7,815 bases of DNA from Sulfurovum sp. (GTDB taxonomy: Bacteria > Campylobacterota > Campylobacteria > Campylobacterales > Sulfurovaceae): positions 1-7,815 of the forward strand of contig DYMW01000058.1 of assembly GCA_020721385.1 (NCBI GenBank), read 5' to 3'. This document shows positions 1 through 7,191 of this stretch, one piece after another. The position numbers and the translations under genes are program-made. The notes below the pieces were generated by a model. It searched no databases and was not told where the DNA came from. It saw only the letters and a program-made list of their open reading frames with translations. Within the stretch, counting starts at the first letter, position 1, and every line of letters begins with the position of its first letter.

Positions 1-110
1 ATAAAAATTTCTATTCTTAAAAAAAATTCTTTTTATTTTACTAAACAAGTTATTTATATCAAAAACAATGTTATTATACATAAAATAGAACAATTTTTAA
101 GGAATAAATT
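1..110. other. AT-rich upstream region, no supported gene
   Basis: This stretch is almost entirely A and T and ends in the ribosome binding site of the first gene (AAGGA at 99-103, seven bases before the ATG at 111). A -10-like TAAAAT at 81-86, or TATACA at 75-80, could serve as promoter, but there is no recognisable -35 box and such hexamers are common in sequence this AT-rich. One forward frame stays open from position 1 to a TGA at 115-117. Its translation is only the I/K/N/F mixture expected of non-coding AT-rich DNA, so I do not call it the end of an upstream gene. What lies further left cannot be seen. Confidence 0.4.
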
Positions 111-1010
111 ATGTTGAAAAAAAAATATTTACTGCTCTCACTCATCGTATTAAGTTTGTCGCTTGAAGCCAAAGATGTTCGATTCGAATTGAATCAACTC
201 GTCAATCAAGCATTTGAAACTCAAGCCAATAATGGAAAAGTCATTAATTTGGCAGCAAACAATAAAATGCTCTCTCAAAAAATGGCAAAAGATGCGGTCT
301 TTATTGCCAATGGAATTGAAGTGGAGACATACCATAAAGAACTTTTAGAATCCGCAAAAACTTTTAATGATTTTCTTGAATGGTTAGAAAATGGTAATCC
401 CACATTAGAACTCAAAAAAGCTTCTGATCCAGAAGTTGTATCCGAACTCAATGAAGTCAAGGTAGCTTGGGGGCTATTTTATCCAGAAGTTTTAAAATTG
501 TATGAAAATGGTAAAGTTAATGAAACTTCGTATCAATATATTATAGACAACAATGAGAAACTTTTAGGTCTTTCACATAAATTGACACAAACATTGACCA
601 GTAAAAATGTACTCAATGTTCATGACAACAAAGTCATTGGACATACTTTAAAATTTGCCGACCGACAAAGAATGCTAACACAAAAAATGTTCAAAGAGAA
701 ATTTCTTATCTATACAAAAAAAGATGTTGAACGTAACAGGGTTCGCTTAAGAGGAAGTATTATTCTTTTTAAAAATGGTCTTGAGGGATTAATTAGTGGT
801 GAAGACAAACGTGGTTTAGCCAAAGTAACCAATCCAAAAATTCAAGAAAAACTCAAAGAGATGGAAGTTCTCTATAAAGAAATTGAAAAAATTTATATTC
901 AAGACAGCATGAACAAAGAAGAGATGCAAAGACTTTCAGAAATTGATACAAAACTTCTTGATGCTTCCATTCAAATTGTAAGCATGATTGAAAACACATT
1001 AGTATATTAA
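111..1010 (+). CDS. Secreted protein with two PilJ/NarX-type sensory modules, no output domain
   Basis: A 299-residue protein with a classical signal peptide: MLKKK, then a Leu/Ser/Ile-rich core, with likely cleavage after A20 (SLEA|KD). The mature part is helical and contains two copies of the hallmark of the PilJ N-terminal family (type IV pilus chemotaxis transducer, related to the nitrate sensor domain of NarX). Copy one is INLAANNKMLSQKMAK at 45-60; copy two is LKFADRQRMLTQKMFKEK at 180-197. Each is followed by a matching region (F..FLEWLENG near 85-95; F.NGLEGLISG near 220-230) and a terminal helix (145-162; 278-297), so the protein looks like an internal duplication. There is no second membrane segment, kinase, methyl-accepting or cyclase domain, so it should be free in the periplasm. 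The start is supported by AAGGA at 99-103. It is followed 9 nt later by a cytochrome c gene. The family is known for ligand-sensing four-helix bundles; the ligand here, and any partner, are inference. Confidence 0.85.
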   Translation: MLKKKYLLLSLIVLSLSLEAKDVRFELNQLVNQAFETQANNGKVINLAANNKMLSQKMAKDAVFIANGIEVETYHKELLESAKTFNDFLEWLENGNPTLELKKASDPEVVSELNEVKVAWGLFYPEVLKLYENGKVNETSYQYIIDNNEKLLGLSHKLTQTLTSKNVLNVHDNKVIGHTLKFADRQRMLTQKMFKEKFLIYTKKDVERNRVRLRGSIILFKNGLEGLISGEDKRGLAKVTNPKIQEKLKEMEVLYKEIEKIYIQDSMNKEEMQRLSEIDTKLLDASIQIVSMIENTLVY

Positions 1011-1019
1011 GGAAAAAAT

Positions 1020-1334
1020 ATGTTTAAAATAACTTTATTTATTATCAGTACGATTATTGCAACTGCCAACCTTCAAGCGGATACACAAATTGATTTTACC
1101 ACCGATTTAATTATTGACAAAGGTCTAAGTGATGTCAAAGAGAACTGTACGGTATGTCATACAGGAAGATTTATTGTTGTTAATGGTGGTGACCAAAAGT
1201 TTTGGAAAGCAAAAACAAAAACCATGCAATCGGCTTATGGACTTTGGGATTTAGATGAGACAGCCGAAACAAATATTGTCAATTATTTAAGTAAAAACTA
1301 CTCTAAAAAAGTGAATGTCTCGTTAGATGACTAA
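1020..1334 (+). CDS. Small periplasmic mono-haem cytochrome c (SorB-like?)
   Basis: A 104-residue protein with an N-terminal signal peptide (cleavage probably after A20, NLQA|DT) and one covalent haem-binding motif, CTVCH, at 43-47 (Cys43, Cys46, axial His47). The likely second axial ligand is Met69 in the segment KTKTMQ. The end of the protein (FW..K...M..AYGLW.L, then INIV-like helix and YLSKNY) is the usual class I arrangement and resembles small cytochrome subunits of the sulfite:cytochrome c oxidoreductase (SorB) kind. No molybdopterin subunit is visible in the window, so that assignment is tentative. The ribosome binding site AAGGA (1009-1013) overlaps the stop codon of the PilJ-type gene, and the two genes are only 9 nt apart, so they are almost certainly one transcript. 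Role: accepting or passing electrons in the periplasm. The mono-haem cytochrome call is firm; the partner enzyme is unknown. Confidence 0.88.
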   Translation: MFKITLFIISTIIATANLQADTQIDFTTDLIIDKGLSDVKENCTVCHTGRFIVVNGGDQKFWKAKTKTMQSAYGLWDLDETAETNIVNYLSKNYSKKVNVSLDD

Positions 1335-1358
1335 AAAGAGTGGATGTGCGCGTTAACA

Positions 1359-3656
1359 TTATAACGCCATCATCCTCTCAACACGTTCTTTTATATCTGC
1401 AAAATCTGATGACTTTTTAATAAGATGAATAAACGATTCTTGTACATTTGATTTAAATTCATTATCAGTAAAAATAAGGGTTGGTGTTTTTTGTTCATTA
1501 ACTTCACCAAGAACCATTTTGTTTAATACTTCACTTTGACTTTTATCTAAAATAAAAATTTTATAAGAATGTTCTTGCATCATGGTATGAAACTCCATCA
1601 TGTTTTTTGCCACATCAACACCATAACCCAAACGGGTCAATATCATGGCAATAATTTTCGCTTCGGTGGGAATTTGTTTGTAGAGTAAAATATCTTTTTT
1701 TACGGTGGTTATACTTTGTGTCATTGGCTCTTTGGTGGCATAAAACTGTTTGATAACGGTTACAAACTTATGCCTATCAATGGGTTTTGGAATATACTCA
1801 TCCATCCCTGCTTTTAAGTAGCGTTCTCTGTCCCCTTTTAGGGCATTGGTGGTGACTGCAACAATGGGTGTATGGTCTAAATGGTTTAATGCTTCATACT
1901 CCAACATTCCTTTGGTTGCTGCTACACCATTCATAACAGGCATCTGTATGTCCATAAACACCATGTCGTAACGACTCTTCATAAACTTTTCAACACCTAT
2001 TTGCCCATTATCCGCGGTGTCTGAATCAATTCCCATGGATTTAAGGATTCGTACAATCATCTCTTGATTCATGGCATTGTCTTCAACCACCAACGCTTTT
2101 AACTCAAACACATTCTCCTTTGACTTCATTGGTCTCTCTTTTTTATGGTGAGAAACACCATTAAGCGAGTGTTCTATTTTAGAAAAAGTAACAGGCTCAT
2201 AAATGATTTTTGAAAAAATAGGTGCAATATCTAAAATGGTTGCTCGATGACCTAGTTTGGTTAACAAAACAATTTGAACATCAGCACCATATTGAGCCAC
2301 CAATCTTTTTAACTCTGATATATTCATCTCATCATCATAAATATACAACACATCAAATGATGCATTGGCTTGAGCATCTTTACACTCAACAAACGTTTTA
2401 AAGACTTGAATAGAAATCTCTTTAAAAGAAGAGAGATACTGCTCTAAATATTTGCTCGATTTTTTTCCTTGCACCTCTTTAGGGAGATAGACACCAACAT
2501 TCATTGGTTTTATTGTCTCTTCTTTTAGACGGGGTTGTTGAAGCATCTCCAAACTAAACGAAAAAATTGTTCCCTTATTCTCTTGGCTCTGAAGTTTTAA
2601 TGTTGTTCCTAATCGCTCCAATAATCCTGTAGCAATGCTTAGCCCTAAACCTGTACCTCCATACGCTCTGGTACTTGAATTGTCTGCTTGGGTAAAAGCA
2701 TTAAAAACATCTTCTTGATGTTCTTTACTGATTCCTATACCTGTATCTTCTACTTTAAATTTAACGGTTATCCTCTTATCACTGCTTCTTATTTTTTCTA
2801 TAGAAACATCAACCTTTCCACCACGGTTGGTAAACTTAAGTGCATTGGAAATCAGATTAATCAATATCTGTTTAATTTTTTCAGCATCACTTTTAACCAA
2901 CAATCCTACAAATTCAGGATCCATCCAAACTGAAAAATCAATCTCTTTTTGTGAAGCATCTAGCCCATAAGTTTCCATGGTGGTTTCAAAGGCTTCTATA
3001 ATATTAAAATAGTTTTCCTCAATTTCAACACGACCACTTTCAATTTTGGAAATGTCCAATATGTTGTTAACCACACCCAATAAATCTTCAGAACTTTTAC
3101 GAATGGTATGCACAAAATCAGCTTGTTCACTGTCCAATTTGGTTGAGTCTAAAAAGTTAGCAAACCCTACAATCCCATTAATGGGAGTACGAATTTCATG
3201 AGACATATTCGATAAAAAGAGTGTTTTGGTTTTATTTGCTTCATCTGCTAATTTTTTACTTGCTTGTAACTCATTAATCATCTTAGAAATAAGCGTATAA
3301 ATTTCCGTATGGTTCTTCTCTCTTAGCATTTGTTTAAATTCTCGAATTTTAATCGGGTCAGAAGAGAACTTTATCTCTTCTAATAAATGTTCAAGTGCAT
3401 GGGTATTGTCTTTGGTCTCCATAAAAAAATAATCTCTTTTGGTATAAATAATCCATAATGAAAGAAACAAAATAAGCGAAGCAATCACCATAATAACTTT
3501 ATACTCATACGCTTGTTTGACATCGGCTATTGAGAGACCCAAATGAATATAATTACTATATGAGGTATAGAGAATTAAAAGGGATGTAAATACCAATAAG
3601 GCAAAAATAGCCAAGGTAATAATCTCTAATCGTCGCTCTTTCCATATATCATACAT
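1359..3656 (-). CDS. Membrane hybrid sensor histidine kinase with one active and two degenerate receivers
   Basis: A 765-residue protein. Two membrane helices (about 11-31 and 53-71) enclose a loop of only about 20 residues, then a helical linker (80-140) with no HAMP or PAS signature. HisKA: phospho-accepting His153 in SNMSHEIRTP. HATPase_c: N-box INLISNALKFT (266-276), G1 DTGIGI (304-309), F-box near 318-321, G2 GGTGLGL (333-339). Residues 385-500 have receiver-like spacing but lack the acidic pair and read YEPVTFSK where an active receiver has KP. A canonical receiver follows: Glu525-Asp526, phospho-acceptor Asp569 in FMDIQMPVMNG, Thr602, Lys624-Pro. The tail (655-765) is a third receiver-like unit with ILLYKQ in place of the acidic pair but an Asp704 still present. 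There is no HPt domain. The start has AGGAG on the minus strand (3663-3667), six bases before the ATG. It is a close paralogue of the kinase at 4813-7191. The signal sensed and the output partner are unknown. Confidence 0.95.
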   Translation of the reverse strand: MYDIWKERRLEIITLAIFALLVFTSLLILYTSYSNYIHLGLSIADVKQAYEYKVIMVIASLILFLSLWIIYTKRDYFFMETKDNTHALEHLLEEIKFSSDPIKIREFKQMLREKNHTEIYTLISKMINELQASKKLADEANKTKTLFLSNMSHEIRTPINGIVGFANFLDSTKLDSEQADFVHTIRKSSEDLLGVVNNILDISKIESGRVEIEENYFNIIEAFETTMETYGLDASQKEIDFSVWMDPEFVGLLVKSDAEKIKQILINLISNALKFTNRGGKVDVSIEKIRSSDKRITVKFKVEDTGIGISKEHQEDVFNAFTQADNSSTRAYGGTGLGLSIATGLLERLGTTLKLQSQENKGTIFSFSLEMLQQPRLKEETIKPMNVGVYLPKEVQGKKSSKYLEQYLSSFKEISIQVFKTFVECKDAQANASFDVLYIYDDEMNISELKRLVAQYGADVQIVLLTKLGHRATILDIAPIFSKIIYEPVTFSKIEHSLNGVSHHKKERPMKSKENVFELKALVVEDNAMNQEMIVRILKSMGIDSDTADNGQIGVEKFMKSRYDMVFMDIQMPVMNGVAATKGMLEYEALNHLDHTPIVAVTTNALKGDRERYLKAGMDEYIPKPIDRHKFVTVIKQFYATKEPMTQSITTVKKDILLYKQIPTEAKIIAMILTRLGYGVDVAKNMMEFHTMMQEHSYKIFILDKSQSEVLNKMVLGEVNEQKTPTLIFTDNEFKSNVQESFIHLIKKSSDFADIKERVERMMAL

Positions 3657-3720
3657 TTATAACTCCTATATTATAAGCTATATCTTATCTATTATTTATA
3701 ATATTTTTACTTAATATTAT

Positions 3721-3742
3721 ATTTAATTATGTATAATTAAAT
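3721..3742. promoter_or_regulatory. Perfect inverted repeat, candidate operator
   Basis: Arms ATTTAATTAT (3721-3730) and ATAATTAAAT (3733-3742) are exact reverse complements separated by GT. The two-fold symmetry and 22-bp size suit a dimeric regulator site. Its centre is about 75 bp upstream of the kinase start codon and about 47 bp upstream of the holA -10 box, so it could act on either gene. The arms are A/T only and the background is very AT-rich, which weakens the case, although ten consecutive pairs are more than I would expect by chance in a region this short. No regulator is identified. Confidence 0.35.
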
Positions 3743-3775
3743 CACTATTAATGGTTCAAGATTTTTGTTTATATC

Positions 3776-3784
3776 TGCTATAAT
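3776..3784 (+). promoter_or_regulatory. Extended -10 promoter of holA
   Basis: TGC followed by a perfect TATAAT (3779-3784) gives an extended -10 element. It is preceded by a T-rich run (3761-3774) of the kind seen upstream of Campylobacterota housekeeping promoters, and there is no convincing -35 box. Transcription would begin near 3791, giving a leader of about 35 nt before holA. Confidence 0.6.
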
Positions 3785-3825
3785 CCCAATGAATATCCGC
3801 TTATGTCTAAGGAAAAGAATCCATT

Positions 3826-4803
3826 ATGTATCAACGAGAATTTGAAAATTTACTCCAAACTACTCTACCTAGAGCCATCCTCTTTTATGGAGAAAATGAT
3901 TATCTTGTAAGTACCTATATACAACACTACATTAATCGTACCAATAGTAGCGAATCTTTACTGACACTCTATTTTGAAGAGTACCATTTTGAGAAAGCCA
4001 AAGCCTACCTTTCACAAAGCTCTCTTTTTGGAGGAACCAATCTTTTGGTGATTAAACGTGAAAAAAAAATACCCAAAAAAGAGTTGGATACCTTAATAGA
4101 ATTGGTCAATAAAAACAGTGACAACTATCTTCTTTTCAACCATCAAGGTAATGCTACCGATTCCAAAACCTTACAAAACAGTTTTTCACCTAAAAATGGT
4201 GCCAATTGGGTTAGACTTTTTGAACCCAACATCAAAGAAAGCTTGGCAATGCTACAAAAAAAAGCTCAACATATTGGCTTAAAAATCGACCATTATGCAC
4301 TGCAACATCTGATGCTTTTACTCAACAACAATATTGCTCTTTGTGCCAATGAACTCAACAAACTAGCCCTACTCAAAGGAGAAGTAACCTCTAAGGACAT
4401 CGACCGATTGGTCTACTCTACCGCCCCTTTGGCAGTGGAACAACTACTCATTGAACTCTTTGAAAAAAAACCTGTGGTCATAACCGTGAGTAAATTGTTA
4501 GAATTGGGAGAAGATGAATTCTCTTTGCTTCGTTCTACGCAATTTTTTATTAATCAAATTTTTCTTTTTAATGCCTATATGAAACTACATGGTCATATTG
4601 ACTCCAAAGCCATTCTTGGGTATCAACTTCCTAAACAAATAGAGGAACAAAAAGCCAACTTGGCACTTAAAGTTAAAAGCCCTGCCATTCTTAAAATATT
4701 TGAACATCTTTTAGAGGTTGAACTGCAACTCAAAAATACACCCGCAACCAATCGAGAATTACTTTTATATGGAGCGTTTATTAAACTACAAAGCTACTTA
4801 TAA
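3826..4803 (+). CDS. holA: DNA polymerase III subunit delta
   Basis: A 325-residue protein matching the delta subunit of the clamp loader, which opens the beta sliding clamp and loads it onto primed DNA. Family features seen: the N-terminal FYGENDYLV segment (20-28), corresponding to the degenerate nucleotide-binding loop of delta; the SLFGGTNLLVIK strand (66-77), where the family usually has S-x-F-(G/A)-x-(R/K)-L-V-x-V; the central LLNNNIALCANELNKLALLKG segment (165-185), matching the conserved Asn-Glu-x-x-Lys-Leu helix; and a helical C-terminal collar domain (about 205-325). Length is typical for the family. The ribosome binding site AAGGA (3809-3813) lies 12 nt before the ATG, rather far, but no other in-frame start fits better. 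holA often sits next to rpsF in Campylobacterota. Here it is isolated between two minus-strand kinases, so it is probably transcribed alone from the promoter at 3776-3784. Its stop codon is 9 nt from that of the converging kinase. Confidence 0.93.
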   Translation: MYQREFENLLQTTLPRAILFYGENDYLVSTYIQHYINRTNSSESLLTLYFEEYHFEKAKAYLSQSSLFGGTNLLVIKREKKIPKKELDTLIELVNKNSDNYLLFNHQGNATDSKTLQNSFSPKNGANWVRLFEPNIKESLAMLQKKAQHIGLKIDHYALQHLMLLLNNNIALCANELNKLALLKGEVTSKDIDRLVYSTAPLAVEQLLIELFEKKPVVITVSKLLELGEDEFSLLRSTQFFINQIFLFNAYMKLHGHIDSKAILGYQLPKQIEEQKANLALKVKSPAILKIFEHLLEVELQLKNTPATNRELLLYGAFIKLQSYL

Positions 4804-4812
4804 TACCTATTC

Positions 4813-7191
4813 TCAACCTATCATAATATTGACTTGTTTTTTTAATTGCTGAAAATCAATGAGCTTATCGGCAATGTAGCTATAATTCTCTTTATCACTC
4901 GGAAGCACCACCGATTTATCATCAACAAAAAGAAGCATGGGAATATTTAAGGTATGAAGTTTTTGACCAATTTTTTGATGAATACTCTCACTATTGACTT
5001 TATCCAACAATATACATCTGTAACGATTCTCTTCTATACTCTTTTCTAATGCTTCAATGGTTTCAACCACATCAACACTGTAACCAAGTTTGTTTAACAT
5101 CGCCGAGATAATTTTAGCCTCCATTGCTGTTTGTTTGTAAAGTAAAATATCTTGAAGTGATTCTCTGTTTGTCTTTAACTTTGTACTCTCTTGTTTAGGG
5201 AAAAAAAGTTTTAAAGCGGTTAAAAATTTTTCTAAATTAATGGGTTTAGAGATATATTCATCCATTCCTTCACCCATAAAACGCTCTCTATCACCCTTTA
5301 GTGCATTGGCAGTTACAGCAATGATGGGTGTATGTTCCATTCCTTGTTCTTTTTCATATTGTATAATTGCTTTGGTTGCTTCAATTCCATTCATTATGGG
5401 CATTTGTATGTCCATAAAAACAACATCATAATGATGTTGCTGATACATCTCTACCCCCTCTTTCCCATTGTTTGCGGTATCAACAGTAATCCCAATATTT
5501 TTTAAAGTATGTTGAATCATCTTTTGATTAATCGGATTGTCTTCAACCACCAAAGCATATATATTATTAAACATATAAAGCTTTTCCCTATTCTCTTTGG
5601 TATCATTTTGCTTTTTTAATAAGCTCTTAAAAGATTTTTCAACCTTAGAAAAAGTAATAGGCTCATACAAAACTTGTGCAAAATTTATCTCTAATTTTTG
5701 AACTTCATCGCGTTTATTCAGTTTGGTTACCAAAACAATTTTAGATTCACGACCATAAGACTTTACAATTTTTTCCAACTCCTCTTTTTCAATTTTATTG
5801 TAATGAATAAACAATACATCCATCTGATTACAAGGAAGATTAATAACCTCGTCTAATGTTTTAAATCTCATCAAAGAGAGATGATTAAAAGAGGATAAAT
5901 AATTTTCTAAAAAATGGTCTGAATCCTTTGCCTGAATATCTAAAGGAGCATAAAGACCCATCTGCATGGGTTTGAAATTGTTGTCTCTTGAAATCGCTTT
6001 TTTAGGAATGGTTAAAGTAAAAAAGAACGTTGAGCCTTTGCCAAGTTGACTTTCGAGTTTTAAATCACTTCCAAGTATTTTCACCAATCCTGCTGAAATG
6101 GTTAATCCTAAACCTGTACCACCATATTTACGATTGGTACTGCTATCGGCTTGTGTAAAGGCTTCAAATACCTTTGCCTCTTGTTCAGGACTGATACCAA
6201 CACCTGTATCTTTGACCGAAAATCGTACCGATATTTTATCTTGAAGTGAATCCACTTTTTCAATCAAAATATCAATGATTCCAAATTCATTGGTAAATTT
6301 AACCGCATTGGAGATTAAATTAATCAAGACTTGTTTGATTTTTCCAGGGTCACTCCGCAATAAGAGTGAGGAAAACTCTGGGTCAATCCATAAGGAGAAA
6401 TCAATATCTTTCTTAGAAGCATTGGCTGCATACGATTCAATAACATTTTCAAACTCTTCCATAGGGTTAAAAAAGACCTCTTCAAGTTCAACATTTCCAT
6501 TTTCAATTTTAGAAATGTCCAAAATATCATTAACAATGCTTAACAAATCTTCGGAACTTTTTCGGATAATTTGAACAAACTCAGATTGCTCTTCATCCAA
6601 ATTGGTTGATTTCAAAAATTTTGTAAATCCAACAATACCATTTAAAGGTGTACGAATCTCATGGGACATATTTGCCAAAAAAAGACTTTTCGTTTCATTG
6701 GCTCTATCGGCCAACTCTTTACTCTGTTGTAACTCTTCAATCATGCCTGACATAATGGTATAGGTTTGTGAAAAGTTTTTATTTTGAATAATTTTTTTAA
6801 ACTGCTCAATTCTATCTTGGGTCGGATAGTTCTCTAAATCAGCCAACAATGCACTAAAATTCTCTTTTTCAATTTTAAAATATTTTAATAAAAATCCCTC
6901 TCGGCTAAACAGAAAAACCGACAACAATAAAATAATTAACGAAGCGAACATAATAATCTTTTGCTCTTCAAGGCGACTATGAAAATCGTGGGTTAGAAAC
7001 TCATTATCAACCCCCTCAATCGTAACAATCTTAGCAATGTAGTCTTGATATTCGGTAGAATCACTCAAATAATGATATTGATGATATCCCTTATAAAAGG
7101 TGTAACTTGCCCCTAAAAGAAGCATCGCATAGAGTGCTAAAATAAATAATTTAATAGCATTTGTCATTATAAAGTTTGACTTATTTTTCAT
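4813..7191 (-). CDS. Membrane hybrid sensor histidine kinase, paralogue of the one at 1359-3656
   Basis: A 792-residue protein with the same layout as its paralogue but a longer extracytoplasmic loop. Membrane helices at about 12-32 and 78-96 enclose some 45 residues; the helical linker runs 105-165 with no HAMP or PAS motif. HisKA: His177 in ANMSHEIRTP. HATPase_c: INLISNAVKFT (290-300), DTGVGI (328-333), G2 GGTGLGL (357-363). A pseudo-receiver (about 409-522) lacks the acidic pair, has His/Tyr near 463-464 where the phospho-Asp should be, and reads YEPITFSK in place of the KP loop. Canonical receiver: Glu550-Asp551, Asp594 in FMDIQMPIMNG, Thr627, Lys649-Pro. The C-terminal unit (681-790) is again receiver-like, with ILLYKQ for the acidic pair and Asp730 retained. 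The start at 7191 is favoured by GAGGT on the minus strand (7201-7205), 9 nt upstream; the internal Met9 has no such site. By eye the kinase cores are about two-thirds identical, with loops and tails more diverged. Ligand and phosphorelay partner are unknown. Confidence 0.95.
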   Translation of the reverse strand: MKNKSNFIMTNAIKLFILALYAMLLLGASYTFYKGYHQYHYLSDSTEYQDYIAKIVTIEGVDNEFLTHDFHSRLEEQKIIMFASLIILLLSVFLFSREGFLLKYFKIEKENFSALLADLENYPTQDRIEQFKKIIQNKNFSQTYTIMSGMIEELQQSKELADRANETKSLFLANMSHEIRTPLNGIVGFTKFLKSTNLDEEQSEFVQIIRKSSEDLLSIVNDILDISKIENGNVELEEVFFNPMEEFENVIESYAANASKKDIDFSLWIDPEFSSLLLRSDPGKIKQVLINLISNAVKFTNEFGIIDILIEKVDSLQDKISVRFSVKDTGVGISPEQEAKVFEAFTQADSSTNRKYGGTGLGLTISAGLVKILGSDLKLESQLGKGSTFFFTLTIPKKAISRDNNFKPMQMGLYAPLDIQAKDSDHFLENYLSSFNHLSLMRFKTLDEVINLPCNQMDVLFIHYNKIEKEELEKIVKSYGRESKIVLVTKLNKRDEVQKLEINFAQVLYEPITFSKVEKSFKSLLKKQNDTKENREKLYMFNNIYALVVEDNPINQKMIQHTLKNIGITVDTANNGKEGVEMYQQHHYDVVFMDIQMPIMNGIEATKAIIQYEKEQGMEHTPIIAVTANALKGDRERFMGEGMDEYISKPINLEKFLTALKLFFPKQESTKLKTNRESLQDILLYKQTAMEAKIISAMLNKLGYSVDVVETIEALEKSIEENRYRCILLDKVNSESIHQKIGQKLHTLNIPMLLFVDDKSVVLPSDKENYSYIADKLIDFQQLKKQVNIMIG

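Larger units (their letters stand above)
3657..3825. other. Divergent intergenic region between hybrid kinase and holA
   Basis: These 169 bp must drive transcription in both directions. The right half carries a good holA promoter; the left half is nearly pure A/T and offers several possible -10 boxes for the kinase. One is TATTAT on the minus strand (3698-3703), which would give a leader of about 30-35 nt. A second, TATAAT (3670-3675), is too close to the ribosome binding site to be the main one. A perfect inverted repeat at 3721-3742 lies between the two promoters and is listed separately. No small ORF with a credible ribosome binding site was found. Confidence 0.5.

Noticed and set aside
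1..117. A forward frame open from the first base to a TGA at 115-117, possibly the end of an upstream gene.
   Set aside because: The translation is almost only I, K, N, F and similar residues, with no recognisable motif, and the region has the composition of intergenic DNA. Such an open stretch is somewhat unlikely but possible by chance, so it is left unannotated.
1350..1367. Small hairpin GCGTTA / TAACGC with a six-base loop at the junction of the cytochrome and first kinase genes, considered as a bidirectional terminator.
   Set aside because: The stem is only six base pairs, half of it lies within the end of the kinase gene, and no T-tract follows on either strand.
2688..2933. Plus-strand open frame of 81 codons inside the first kinase.
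   Set aside because: It is antisense to the HATPase region, which is clearly coding on the minus strand, and its product is Phe/Tyr/Asn-rich with no domain or ribosome binding site.
5240..5431. Plus-strand open frame of 63 codons inside the second kinase.
   Set aside because: It is the reverse complement of the canonical receiver domain and has no independent support.
6275..6574. Plus-strand open frame of 99 codons inside the second kinase, and an alternative minus-strand frame at 6324-6536.
   Set aside because: Both overlap the conserved HisKA/HATPase coding frame of the kinase, and their products are Ser/Leu-rich shadows without recognisable features.
7143..7167. Internal Met9 as the start of the second kinase.
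   Set aside because: The upstream ATG at 7191 has a well placed GAGGT, while Met9 has no ribosome binding site; the membrane helix is retained either way.
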